Shown here one piece after another: positions 29,647 through 39,197 of a DNA stretch of 64,000 nucleotides. Position 1 is the stretch's first letter. The number at the start of each line of letters is the position of its first letter. Under the pieces are notes generated by a model. That model had not been told where the DNA came from. It did not search any database and saw only the letters and a program-made list of their open reading frames with translations. Position numbers and translations under genes: made by a program. The stretch comes from Candidatus Dojkabacteria bacterium (lineage in GTDB: Bacteria; Patescibacteria; Dojkabacteria; SC72): contig JALNYV010000003.1 in assembly GCA_023229785.1 (NCBI GenBank), positions 1 through 64,000 on the forward strand. Direction: 5' to 3'.

Positions 29647-30294
29647 TTAATCTTTAACTTTTTTATCAGATATAAATTTTCTAAATTCAGCAATTAGCCT
29701 ATGTTCACCATAAGGAGTCTTTCTGGTAGGGAACCTTCCATACCCCATATAGTTCAACGCTTTCCTAACAGCAGTTGAAGCAGCTTTCTCAAAATCTAGA
29801 TTTTCTGTTCCTGTATTTCCACTTTGCTCAATATTTTTCTTCTCTTCTCTGGACAGTGTTTTCTTTATCTCAACGTGAGCTATGCCCTCTTTGACACCAT
29901 GCAAAGTGGAATCAATTTTAGCTTTAATAACATAAATTCCACCTACTTGCTCAATCTCCATCTTGATATCAAATTTATTGTTGTCCTTTGCATGTTCATT
30001 ATTTGCTATTGCCAGCATACCATCCAAACTAAGATAAGGCCGCTCTATACTAGCCCATACACCCATATTACTATTGGAAGTAAAAGTATTGGGACACTCT
30101 TTTTGAATGCTGTTCATAGCTTCCTTGGTAACAGCCCCACTAAAAATCTTAATGTTACTTGGGTACCCTTCCAAATAACCATGAAATTGTTCAGATAGTT
30201 CCCCATAAGCAATAATAAAGTCGCTCATTTCCTTTGCTTTAAGTTCTTTATATTCTTTTACACAAATATTTTTTAACCATTCTTCAGTTGCCAT
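29647..30294 (-). CDS. Rad52/ERF-like single-strand annealing protein (candidate)
   Basis: ATG 30294 follows GGAGG; the longer frame starts at a TTG inside that site. The segment DFEKAASTAVRKALNYMGYGRFP (in parts, residues 160-185) resembles the E-x-A-x-TSAVGRALG-x-x-GYG block of ERF/Rad52-type annealing proteins. The upstream half has a strand-helix pattern with a long variable loop. Such proteins bind single strands and pair homologous DNA, and the location next to RecA and SbcCD genes fits. Evidence is one motif, so the call is tentative. Confidence 0.55.
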   Translation of the reverse strand: MATEEWLKNICVKEYKELKAKEMSDFIIAYGELSEQFHGYLEGYPSNIKIFSGAVTKEAMNSIQKECPNTFTSNSNMGVWASIERPYLSLDGMLAIANNEHAKDNNKFDIKMEIEQVGGIYVIKAKIDSTLHGVKEGIAHVEIKKTLSREEKKNIEQSGNTGTENLDFEKAASTAVRKALNYMGYGRFPTRKTPYGEHRLIAEFRKFISDKKVKD

Positions 30295-32011
30295 TATTTC
30301 CTCCAAATAAATATGTTAAAAATTTACGTGCCCACTGCACATTAACAGGAACTACCCCTAGGTCTTGGATGGTGTCTGGTGGTAAACTATCTATTTCAAC
30401 CGGTGATTCAATCGCTTGTACCCCTACTTCACCTCGAATACCATACTTCACCCAATTATAGCCACCGTAAGTAAGGTTCATTTCCCCTGACGCCGATGGT
30501 CTTGTGTAGTCGCCATTGTCATAGTCGGCAAAGCCAATAGATGAGATTGCGCTATAAAATGTTGAATGCTCATCAAGGCCGTAACCTTTCCATGATGTTA
30601 GATTAATGGTGTAGGCACCGACACGAAATGTAGAATCTTCAACACAATACATATTAGAATCAAAGTCCATTTCTGGCGGGTCTTCCCCGTGGACTTTGAC
30701 GGCGAAATCGTTATTTTGATTCTCACGGACCACAACGTTATATTTTACGTTTACATATTTGTGGGGGAGGGTAGTTGCTACGTCATCTGCAGTTGAGTCA
30801 AGCGTAGTTGTAATGAGACGACCGTTTATTACTGTGTTGTTGAGTATGTAGAAATACTCACCGAGACTATCACCAAGAAATCCGTCTTCAAGGGATTGGA
30901 ATCCATTATAAACGGCGGCACAGTTTATGAAAACATTACTATACACAGAGTCCTTGTATTGGTCCTCGAACAACTTGACACCAGTTGTACCGGTGGTTGG
31001 AGTAAACAAACAATTTCTCACGGCCCCCATACCTACCGGGCTATCATACCCGGATTTATATTGGATACAAGCGTCACCAGTGAATGTGCCGAAATATACG
31101 CAGGAATCAAAGACAGTTCGATATGTGTTATACAGCGTCGCACCCGTCCCGTGGGTGCTACCGGCATGGTTAACAACATAACCTGACGAGCAGGCGATGA
31201 TGTGCAAATCCTCAATATATTCGCCATCATCCAGTTGTCGGTTGAATAAACATGATGGGTTATTTAAACTAAAATCTGAGGCCGCCGCATAAGCTAACTT
31301 GCATCTCTGTATGGTCAGGTCATGTAGACCGTCATTATCAGATTCGCCAAGAGATATAATTTGATTACTGGCGTTTCTTAGATACAGACCATATACCAGA
31401 CAGTAATTGCCACCAAAACTGCTCTGTGGTCCATCAACTGCTGTGTTGGATTCAATATGAAGAATCTCCTGATGTGCTCCCTCAACAGCATAATTATCCG
31501 GGTCATACCCTGACCCCAAATCGTGTGCCCACATATAAATGATATTGTTCCCAGCGTCGATGTAATATCTACCGACGCCAGTCACACTTGACAACAACGA
31601 ATACTGCCTGAATAGCGAATCACCTTGAGTAAGACAAATAACATCGGCGTCCGAGTAACTCGCCTGATAGATGTTTCCAGAGTATAGCGTCCAGCCGGTA
31701 ATCGGGTCGGAACCAACAATGATAGCAGAGTGGTTCGTTTCTAAGCCAGTAGAGCATCGAATAACCGTCCAGTCATCAGCCGTTCCCGAAGCGGTAACTA
31801 TCCAGCCACGCCATGTACCGGCACCAATGTTTACGGTATCTCCGCCCTCAATATAGTCGTGGTACGTATTCAGAGTTGTCCATGCGTTAGCCCACGATAA
31901 CCCGGTGGTGTTGTTGCCAGCCGCAGAGACGTAGTATGTTGTCGAATTAACATTTGAAAACAACAACAAAACTGAAAAAATAAGCACTACAAAAAACTTA
32001 ATATAATTCAT
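30284..32011 (-). CDS. Secreted right-handed beta-helix protein (575 aa)
   Basis: ATG 32011 follows AGGAG and begins a signal peptide (MNYIKFFVVLIFSVLLLF, cut near SNVNS-T). The mature start TTYYVSAAGNNTTGLSWANA and GGDTVNIGAGTW is typical of the first coil of parallel beta-helix (PbH1) proteins. Repeating short strands with Asn and Val continue (NYCLVYGLYLRN; NTVINGR). These proteins often bind or cleave polysaccharides. No catalytic triad could be assigned. Base composition is visibly more GC-rich than neighbours, so it looks acquired. It may be a host-surface or depolymerase protein. Confidence 0.7.
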   Translation of the reverse strand: MNYIKFFVVLIFSVLLLFSNVNSTTYYVSAAGNNTTGLSWANAWTTLNTYHDYIEGGDTVNIGAGTWRGWIVTASGTADDWTVIRCSTGLETNHSAIIVGSDPITGWTLYSGNIYQASYSDADVICLTQGDSLFRQYSLLSSVTGVGRYYIDAGNNIIYMWAHDLGSGYDPDNYAVEGAHQEILHIESNTAVDGPQSSFGGNYCLVYGLYLRNASNQIISLGESDNDGLHDLTIQRCKLAYAAASDFSLNNPSCLFNRQLDDGEYIEDLHIIACSSGYVVNHAGSTHGTGATLYNTYRTVFDSCVYFGTFTGDACIQYKSGYDSPVGMGAVRNCLFTPTTGTTGVKLFEDQYKDSVYSNVFINCAAVYNGFQSLEDGFLGDSLGEYFYILNNTVINGRLITTTLDSTADDVATTLPHKYVNVKYNVVVRENQNNDFAVKVHGEDPPEMDFDSNMYCVEDSTFRVGAYTINLTSWKGYGLDEHSTFYSAISSIGFADYDNGDYTRPSASGEMNLTYGGYNWVKYGIRGEVGVQAIESPVEIDSLPPDTIQDLGVVPVNVQWARKFLTYLFGGNNGN

Positions 32012-32021
32012 AATCACTCCT

Positions 32022-32402
32022 CTATCCCTTTCCCACTGAACCTTCTTCACCACTAAAAAGAATGGTTAATGGCACAAAATTATGTATAGCAAGTTGAACA
32101 CAACTATCAATCTCACTTTGGTTATCTTGACCAGATAGTATCATTATAACACTATCCAATTTTTCATTAAAAATTCTTTCATTTGCCATAAACGCAGCAT
32201 ATCTTCCATCCTCTTCCCAATCAGGAAGAATCTGAACATATTCTATCTTGTTAGTATGGGCGTAATCAACTGCCGCCGCAGCTACACCTCTATTACCATT
32301 AACAATAATTTTATATGGTTTTTCAAATAATTTATCTAAGGTGTTGTGCACAAATGAGATATCCTCTATCTCCCTGCTTCCACACACAAAAATTGTTTTC
32401 AT
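32022..32402 (-). CDS. SLOG-superfamily nucleotide-binding protein (DUF2493/YspA-like)
   Basis: ATG after GGAG. Starts MKTIFVCGSREIED, the Rossmann-like nucleotide loop, then IVNGNRGVAAAAVDYA, then LPDWEEDGRYAAFMANERIF, and ends with a strand-helix pair (DSVIMILSG, EIDSCVQLA). This order is diagnostic of the YspA/DUF2493 branch of SLOG proteins, found in phages and next to defence or NAD-signalling genes. Function unproven; nucleotide sensing or hydrolysis is likely from the family. Confidence 0.75.
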   Translation of the reverse strand: MKTIFVCGSREIEDISFVHNTLDKLFEKPYKIIVNGNRGVAAAAVDYAHTNKIEYVQILPDWEEDGRYAAFMANERIFNEKLDSVIMILSGQDNQSEIDSCVQLAIHNFVPLTILFSGEEGSVGKG

Positions 32403-32460
32403 ATAATCTCCATTATATATTATATCGGAACTTTTTAGAATTTGTGTTGTTATATTTTAC
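32403..32460. promoter_or_regulatory. Divergent promoter region
   Basis: This 58-base spacer separates divergent genes and is very AT-rich. On the plus strand TGT-TATATT (32448-32456) is an extended -10, four bases before the recombinase ATG at 32461. No ribosome binding site precedes that ATG, so the message would be leaderless. On the minus strand TATAAT occurs at 32412-32417 and 32419-32424 upstream of the GGAG of the SLOG gene. No clear -35 boxes were found. Confidence 0.5.
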
Positions 32461-33279
32461 ATGGAAAATAATAATTTGAAATCGTTTGAAACACACCTAC
32501 TAAACGTAGGAAAGAGTAAAGCTACCGTCCGTGGGTATATATCAGATTTAAATAATTGTCTCACACGTAATATTATCGACGAAACCTTGTCCAAAGTAGA
32601 TGTAGAGTTACTGATTTCTTTAAGTCTCTCTTCTGCTACAAAACACCGGTTTATGGCGAGTATAAAAAAATATGCTACCTTTTTAGTTAAGAATGGGGCC
32701 TTACCAGAACTTCCAAAAGAGCTTATATCCCCGGAACTACCACCTACACGATTCAACATAAAGCCTGTGGTTGACGAGCAAAAGTTAATGTCTTTAGTAG
32801 ATGAAACATCAGACTTGGAAACCAAAGTAGCCCTATCAATTATGGTTAGTACCGGGTGCCGTATAGCCAGCTTGGCTGCTCTAAAAATTGATGACATAGA
32901 TGATAACTCCATAACATTTCACAACGCTAAGGGTGATAAGCCGTATAAGGCAGTGTTAACAGAACAAACAAGGGAGTTAGTGAAAGAGTACGCTAAAGAA
33001 ATAGGGGATAAAAAATACTTGTTTTCAAATATGAAAGATGGGGTTAGGATAACCCCGGAAGCGTTAAGAATCAGAATGCGTAGGAAATTGAAAGACAAGT
33101 ACGTGCAATCACATAAAATAAGACGTAGTATTGCTACGGTCCTTTTGAAAAATGGGGCAGACCTATATGATGTGAAAGAGTTCTTAAACCATAGTAACAT
33201 AAATACAACAATTCTTTATACAAACCTCTCCCTAACCGAAAGAAAAAAACGATTGACCGGGACACACCCTATGCTATGA
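32461..33279 (+). CDS. Tyrosine recombinase/integrase (272 aa)
   Basis: The core-binding domain spans about residues 1-95. The catalytic domain has all key residues: R134 (GCRIASL), K157 or K160 (NAKGDK), H218-x-x-R221 (SHKIRR), H244 (LNHSN) and nucleophile Y253 (LYTN). It is XerC/D-like in size. It could integrate the phage, resolve multimers or shuffle tail genes. It is the only plus-strand gene in the right half. It ends six bases inside the convergent tail-fibre gene. The start has no ribosome binding site. No attachment site or tRNA target could be seen next to it. Confidence 0.9.
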   Translation: MENNNLKSFETHLLNVGKSKATVRGYISDLNNCLTRNIIDETLSKVDVELLISLSLSSATKHRFMASIKKYATFLVKNGALPELPKELISPELPPTRFNIKPVVDEQKLMSLVDETSDLETKVALSIMVSTGCRIASLAALKIDDIDDNSITFHNAKGDKPYKAVLTEQTRELVKEYAKEIGDKKYLFSNMKDGVRITPEALRIRMRRKLKDKYVQSHKIRRSIATVLLKNGADLYDVKEFLNHSNINTTILYTNLSLTERKKRLTGTHPML

Positions 33280-36200
33280 AAGCAAGTTTAGCAACTCAGC
33301 TATCGGTAGTGTTGCTGATATTTTTGTCACATAACAAAATTTTCCTCTAGGGGAAAGTGGAAAGTCAGAGAATGTTACACCAGTACTATATTCTGGGTTT
33401 GGAGAATTAAATACAATAACATCCCCACTGGTCTCATACAACTTTTTAGAAAAAGTTTTAAATTGCCCTAAATTTCCACCAAAACCAATATCATTAGGCA
33501 TCAATACTAAATCTCGATTTACACCATTTAAAACAGTGCCCATCGAAGTAATTACCTTATAATATGTATAGGTGTCATCTTGAAGTCTATAGGTTAAAAG
33601 GTATTCATTACCCTCAATATATGTTACATCACAAGAAACTACATCAGGACGATACATTGTGGCAACTGAAGAAGAAAACCCACCAAAGGTATCTATCTGA
33701 AATCCCCTGATTGGAGACAAAGAAGCTTGGTCATATACGGTTACATTTATATGCCAAGGGGTTGGTTCAGAGGTCCATGTAACTAACAACTGAGAGTTAG
33801 TGTCAACGTCAAAAGAAACAGCTAGTGGCCTTAACCCTGTAACACTTCCACTTAAAAGTGAGTCATGCATCGTTCCTGTTTTTGAATTTAAATATAAAAC
33901 TTGTATACCATAGCTTATTGGAGAATGATAATAAGCCCCACACACAATAAAAAAATCATCTACACGACTTTTTACTATTTTTGAAGTTGATGACTTCATT
34001 TTATTACTTAAATATTGTGGTGTTGTTACATCAGGAAAGGGAGATGACATATTAGTAGACAAGCACGAATACATTGTTGTTTGACCATAGGTTGTCAACA
34101 ATATGCAAGCAGTACCATTGGAGCTATACGCATACTGTGTTGCTATCTTTGGGGCGTCATCATACGCATCTAAAGAGGTTATATTGTAGGAGTTTATGTT
34201 ATCCATAGAAAGACTCCACATATTTGCACAAAATTTTGAATTACCGGCTGAATGGTAAATACTAACTCCTGCAAACCCAACTCTATCTTCAACATCTTCC
34301 AACAAAGAAGAAGAGATGTCTATAAACCCTTGGGTTGCCACTGCAATATTATTATTTATATTCCCATCTTTTGTTTTTACATAAATATAAGCATCATTTA
34401 ATTTTAAATTCCCAGTCTCAATTGTGTTTGCACTTATCAATGTAGCATTAATGGCCCCTGCTTTTATTAACGTAGCATTTATTGTACCCGCTTTTATCAA
34501 AGAAGCGGTGATAGTTTCAGCAGCAATTTGAGTAGCTGTGATAGTACCTGCTTTTATTAACGTAGCATTTATGGCCCCAGCTTTTATCAACGTGGCATTT
34601 ATTGTACCGGCCTTTATCAAAGAAGCAGTGATGGTCCCGGCTTTTATATTAGTAGCTGTAATTGTATTGGCTCTTATGTGTCCACCATAAATCTGCTCAC
34701 CTTCTATCCAATTACCCCTAATTAAAGCCCCTTGAATATGGTCCGCAGTTATAACATCAACATCATAGTAATCTGTAGGGTCAGGAGTATTACTTTCTTC
34801 CAATTGAACAGCATCCCAACGAATAGACCCCATAGATGTGATGTTCATCCCTAAATAAGCAACACTAGCCTCTGCCACATATAATGTAGCAACTAACCGA
34901 TACCAATCAGTCATTGTGGCATAAGCTGTTTTGGAAATAAGTTTTGTTGTAACCTCTGCCCGCTCACTATTTCGAGCCCTTAGTTGTATATAACCAGTTC
35001 TATTTGCAGCACCGGGGTTGTAATAATAAGCACTTACTACATAACACTTTGTTCTCCCCACATATGGAAGAATGTGAATATCATTTTTTGCTATCGTCCA
35101 GCCTGTTTGAGTCTCAATATAGTTAGTTCCGTGATACGCCCCTTCACCCTGCCGCACTTCTACCCAACTACCATAACTTTTTTCAAATTGGCTGTTCCAA
35201 GTCCAATTGTCCCACTCTGCTGGAATTAGTGTACCACTACTTGTATATGTGATTTTCTCAAAACTGGAATTTCCTATTAAATTTCTATACTTATTTCTGT
35301 AGGTAGTAACAGGACGAACTTCTTTATAATACGAATAGTTAGAATAATTTCCTGCCGGGTCTTGTGCCTTAGCCCTATATAGGTATCTAACCCAAGGCTT
35401 CACATTACTATCTATATACTTAGCCCCCTCCGTTGTACGAGTTTCTGATACTGTAGCAAAAGTAGGAGCTTTGACAACCATAACCTCATCAAATAAAACA
35501 TAATCGCCGGTAGTTCCATTAATACCAATCACCAACGATGTGTTAGCTGTTGCCTTATCATAAGTAAACGTACCTGATGCCTGCACCCACCTAGTTGATA
35601 GTACAACATTACTTACAGTGATAAGTGAGGTCGCAGGAATTGCATCTAAATATAGTTTTATTGTACCTACACTACTTCCAGAAGGGAAGGCACAATAATT
35701 AAAATAAACTAAATATTCTTGTCCATTTTCTAATATTGTCTCATTTGCCGGAGTTTTTATCTCTCTGCGTGACGCCCCATCTACTACCTTAAACCCCATA
35801 GAATATCTATCAGTTGATTTATAATCAGCATCACACCAAACAGTTGCGTAAGCAGGCTCCTCTACTGACCACTTCAATGGTTTTACAACATCACCACTTA
35901 ACACATAATTTTCAAAACAAGGGTTTCCAAGGAGAGACTGTATTTCTGCTCGTTGTAAAAATATCTTATTAAAACCAACACCGTAAGTTGATGACCCCGA
36001 CACAGCATCTGAAACAACATTATTATTGTACTTTAAAGACACATATGTCTCGTACCCATCAGTATCATTATGATTCCAGAAATTTCTTCCGGGAGTTATT
36101 ATTGGGGCTACTTCATCTGCTTTTATATTTGTATATACAACATCACTGTAATTATTATATATATCCTTTACTTTCATTCTCAAATAAGTTTTATAAGTAA

Positions 36201-39195
36201 CTGCGGCAAGACAAGTAATTTGCCCATTAAATGTTGCCCAAGCAGTCCACTCTTCACTTATAATAGGTAGCATTGCGCTAGCAAACATAGAGGCTATTGG
36301 AGCAGAACTGTCATCCACCAAAACAGAAGCCACAACACTACAATTAAACCACCCATATTCATTCGGGGATATCAAATCACCTGATTCATTTCTTAGCACT
36401 ACAGATATTTTAGGGTAATCAGGAACATCTTGTAAAGGAATAGCGGTTGCCAATATTGCTGCCGATTCGTTTTTATACGCATCTATAGCAGTTATATATC
36501 TTGACGCAAGGGCCGTGCTCAATACTATTTCAGAATACATCATAGCCCTACCCGTAGCAGTTGTTGTCATTTCCCATTTTATACTTGTCAGGCCAACATC
36601 AGAATAACACCTTATTGTCTTTAAATCTGGGGCTGTGGGATTAACCCAACTATGTAACAGGCCTCCAGCAGCAGGGGTTAAACTGTATGAACTAGGTGTT
36701 GCGGGGGCTGTTACATCCCCAGAATAGATGGAAGCTACTACAGATAAAGATGACCTATTCTTAAAAGGTGAGGTATCATACGCATCAATATAGTAAGAAT
36801 AAGTACTGTCAATTTCAATATCATAATCATCCCAATATGAGATATTACCATCCTGTGGATTCTTACTTCTGTCAATCACATGCTCGTACTGTGCTAAATA
36901 AATATTGTTGCCAGTTAATAGATTTAATTGAGTACCTACTGTTTTAAACCATGTAGATTCTGTCGCAAAAATGCACTTATATGTATCTACTAGCTCCTCA
37001 GTAAACATAAACTTAAAAAATCGTTTATTAATGTGGAAACTTCCAGTAGCAGATAATAATGTAGCAAAATAAGTAAGTTTGCAATAGCTACATGAAGCAG
37101 GAAACGTTCTTCCATAGGTTGAAGATATTGTTCCTATCGTAGAATTAGAACCTATTCTGTAGGCAATGTTAGTGTGGATACTCTCATTATCTATAGTGTA
37201 GTCATAATGCGTTGTTGAACAAGGTGTTTTCCCTGAATCATAGAATAGCACCCTAAGTCCTTGCTGTAGGGAAGAAGGGGTGTAATTTCTCCCCACAGAA
37301 AAATAACTAAAATTGAGAGTAGCAAAAACTATAGTACTCGTTGTTGAAAAGATATTGATGTTGGCATAACCCCAACCACTAACAGATGGCACTAGTGTAG
37401 CTTGGTTTACATTAAACCCCACCCCAGATATTAAAAGAGTATTTGTCTCGGCTATTGTAGCATCAGTTGAATCATGAAAACTAATGGAATAGTCACCAAA
37501 ACTAGGGGCTGAAGCTAAACAATTAACATTATGAACCATACCCTTAGTAAAAAAGAGGTTGTTTCCAGATGTTCTTAATTTACCACCAGATTTTTCTCTT
37601 ACTACTGAAACAGCCTTCATTCCACCAATTAAAGTAGCAACAGCAGTAATACTTCCAACTGCTTGCCATCTGGAGGGGGTTACACCATACTCACCTAAAT
37701 TGAACTTACCACCATAAATTGCCTCACTATTTGCGGCAACACCAAATGTATATATGTTGGTTGTTGACACAGCAAATATTGAAGAGGTAACATAAAAGTT
37801 TGTAGTTCCTAATGAAGATATAAGTTTGTTGACACTAAGATAGTTTCTACCTAATTCCGCCTCCCTGTCATTTTTAATCGTAGCCCAACTAGGTATTGTC
37901 CAATTTGAACTGCTATTATTAAACAACGAGTTTTTTACCAAATTAGCAGGCACATAAAAAGATTGAGCAATAGTTGCTACAGAGCCCGAAACTACTGCCG
38001 TCTTTTGAATTACGTTCGATAAAGCGGACCAGTTTCTTCCCTCAAAAGTTAGATAAGTAATATTTCCAAACTCATCCTCTTCTATGTTTTGAGGTTGAAC
38101 TTCATCTCCAGCTTTAATAGCCACATACCAAGTACCTACCGGTAATCCAACATTAACTGTTTCGGTGTTACCCGGAATTGTTGGTGTTATATCAACCAAT
38201 ATTCTAGTTGCGTCATAAAAATTTCCTTCAGTTATTAAAGTAGCACTATACCTTATATCATACACCTCCGCCACACCTGCTTCATAATCATCACCAACAG
38301 CAGTCCATGTTAGTGTAACGCCTGTACTATTAGATATAGTATCCCCGGAATTCAAAGTAGCATTGTTAGAACCAAATAAAATAACCCACGTATTTACATC
38401 AGCATTACTATCATAGCCCAATAATCTAGTTGATAACGTAGCTGGGACAACTGCCCCAACCATATTTCCTGTGTCAACAAAACTCTTTTTATAAATACCA
38501 TTTCCACCAAAACCAATAGAGGTATCCTTTACCCAACCTAATCTCAACTTTACCTTTTTAACCTCGTCATCAACAACTATTCTTTGTAAAGGAACGGATG
38601 CCCAAACAGGAGTATCGGGGGAAAGTATGTCAAGATTACGCCAACTTATTAGTTGAGAGTAGTCAACCCCTATGTAATATTCTGAATTGCTTGTAAAGGA
38701 ATAGAAAATAATTACAACAGACTGCCATTTATAGCTAGCTATGGGAACATTCACAACTTTCTGTTTACTGTCTGTAACTTCAGCAACAAACTCCCACTCG
38801 TTTGTATTCTCTGTTGCTTTGTATATTCTTACATTACCGTTGGAAACAGAGACCTCAAAAGGAACACTACAGTCCTTTGTAGTGTACAATTGCACTCCAT
38901 ACAAATGATTATCGTATAAAGGAACACCACTATTCAAAATGGCTTTAGGGCCAACTATTTCCCACTTTATACTTCCACTATAGTTTTTAAACACATCGGG
39001 AGAAATGCCTGATGTTCTCATCAAATTATAACTTCCGTGTGTCCATTGCGGAGAAATACTGTTATTAATAACAGAGCGAGAGGATGTCTCTTTTTGAGTT
39101 ATAGTAACTATGGCTTTTTTATCTATCTCAGTATTCAGATGTCCTTTAGTCTGCTCACTAATCTGTTTTTGTAATACTTTATGCAACTTATTCAT
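33274..39195 (-). CDS. Giant tail fibre / receptor-binding protein (1973 aa)
   Basis: A modular chain: an N-terminal part (KQISEQTKGHLNTEIDKK) that likely joins the tail hub, a discoidin- or CBM-like beta segment, a fibronectin type III-like unit (GVTLTWTAVGDDYEAGVAEV), and several carbohydrate-binding-like beta domains. Then come eight 10-residue repeats and a C-terminal beta domain. It lies directly after the tail hub gene, as central fibre proteins do. It binds the host receptor by analogy. The ribosome binding site GAGGAT is about 10 bases from the ATG. It is one of the longest genes of the window and overlaps the recombinase end. Confidence 0.75.
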   Translation of the reverse strand: MNKLHKVLQKQISEQTKGHLNTEIDKKAIVTITQKETSSRSVINNSISPQWTHGSYNLMRTSGISPDVFKNYSGSIKWEIVGPKAILNSGVPLYDNHLYGVQLYTTKDCSVPFEVSVSNGNVRIYKATENTNEWEFVAEVTDSKQKVVNVPIASYKWQSVVIIFYSFTSNSEYYIGVDYSQLISWRNLDILSPDTPVWASVPLQRIVVDDEVKKVKLRLGWVKDTSIGFGGNGIYKKSFVDTGNMVGAVVPATLSTRLLGYDSNADVNTWVILFGSNNATLNSGDTISNSTGVTLTWTAVGDDYEAGVAEVYDIRYSATLITEGNFYDATRILVDITPTIPGNTETVNVGLPVGTWYVAIKAGDEVQPQNIEEDEFGNITYLTFEGRNWSALSNVIQKTAVVSGSVATIAQSFYVPANLVKNSLFNNSSSNWTIPSWATIKNDREAELGRNYLSVNKLISSLGTTNFYVTSSIFAVSTTNIYTFGVAANSEAIYGGKFNLGEYGVTPSRWQAVGSITAVATLIGGMKAVSVVREKSGGKLRTSGNNLFFTKGMVHNVNCLASAPSFGDYSISFHDSTDATIAETNTLLISGVGFNVNQATLVPSVSGWGYANINIFSTTSTIVFATLNFSYFSVGRNYTPSSLQQGLRVLFYDSGKTPCSTTHYDYTIDNESIHTNIAYRIGSNSTIGTISSTYGRTFPASCSYCKLTYFATLLSATGSFHINKRFFKFMFTEELVDTYKCIFATESTWFKTVGTQLNLLTGNNIYLAQYEHVIDRSKNPQDGNISYWDDYDIEIDSTYSYYIDAYDTSPFKNRSSLSVVASIYSGDVTAPATPSSYSLTPAAGGLLHSWVNPTAPDLKTIRCYSDVGLTSIKWEMTTTATGRAMMYSEIVLSTALASRYITAIDAYKNESAAILATAIPLQDVPDYPKISVVLRNESGDLISPNEYGWFNCSVVASVLVDDSSAPIASMFASAMLPIISEEWTAWATFNGQITCLAAVTYKTYLRMKVKDIYNNYSDVVYTNIKADEVAPIITPGRNFWNHNDTDGYETYVSLKYNNNVVSDAVSGSSTYGVGFNKIFLQRAEIQSLLGNPCFENYVLSGDVVKPLKWSVEEPAYATVWCDADYKSTDRYSMGFKVVDGASRREIKTPANETILENGQEYLVYFNYCAFPSGSSVGTIKLYLDAIPATSLITVSNVVLSTRWVQASGTFTYDKATANTSLVIGINGTTGDYVLFDEVMVVKAPTFATVSETRTTEGAKYIDSNVKPWVRYLYRAKAQDPAGNYSNYSYYKEVRPVTTYRNKYRNLIGNSSFEKITYTSSGTLIPAEWDNWTWNSQFEKSYGSWVEVRQGEGAYHGTNYIETQTGWTIAKNDIHILPYVGRTKCYVVSAYYYNPGAANRTGYIQLRARNSERAEVTTKLISKTAYATMTDWYRLVATLYVAEASVAYLGMNITSMGSIRWDAVQLEESNTPDPTDYYDVDVITADHIQGALIRGNWIEGEQIYGGHIRANTITATNIKAGTITASLIKAGTINATLIKAGAINATLIKAGTITATQIAAETITASLIKAGTINATLIKAGAINATLISANTIETGNLKLNDAYIYVKTKDGNINNNIAVATQGFIDISSSLLEDVEDRVGFAGVSIYHSAGNSKFCANMWSLSMDNINSYNITSLDAYDDAPKIATQYAYSSNGTACILLTTYGQTTMYSCLSTNMSSPFPDVTTPQYLSNKMKSSTSKIVKSRVDDFFIVCGAYYHSPISYGIQVLYLNSKTGTMHDSLLSGSVTGLRPLAVSFDVDTNSQLLVTWTSEPTPWHINVTVYDQASLSPIRGFQIDTFGGFSSSVATMYRPDVVSCDVTYIEGNEYLLTYRLQDDTYTYYKVITSMGTVLNGVNRDLVLMPNDIGFGGNLGQFKTFSKKLYETSGDVIVFNSPNPEYSTGVTFSDFPLSPRGKFCYVTKISATLPIAELLNLLS
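34423..34662 (-). repeat. Eight tandem 30-bp coding repeats in the tail fibre
   Basis: The protein shows eight consecutive 10-residue units, consensus I-[TN]-A-[TS]-L-I-K-A-G-[TA]. Examples are INATLIKAGT, ITASLIKAGT and ITATQIAAET. The DNA follows with 30-base period. Such hexa/decapeptide-like runs form a shaft in phage fibres. Tandem identity makes slippage, and hence length variation of the shaft, likely. Confidence 0.85.
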
Positions 39196-39197
39196 AA

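Noticed and set aside
32457..32912. A 151-codon minus-strand ORF opposite the recombinase
   Set aside because: The plus strand encodes a full tyrosine recombinase with all catalytic residues; the antisense frame has no start signal.
34423..34662. CRISPR-like array of 30-bp repeats
   Set aside because: The repeats are contiguous without spacers and in frame inside the tail fibre gene, so they are coding tandem repeats.
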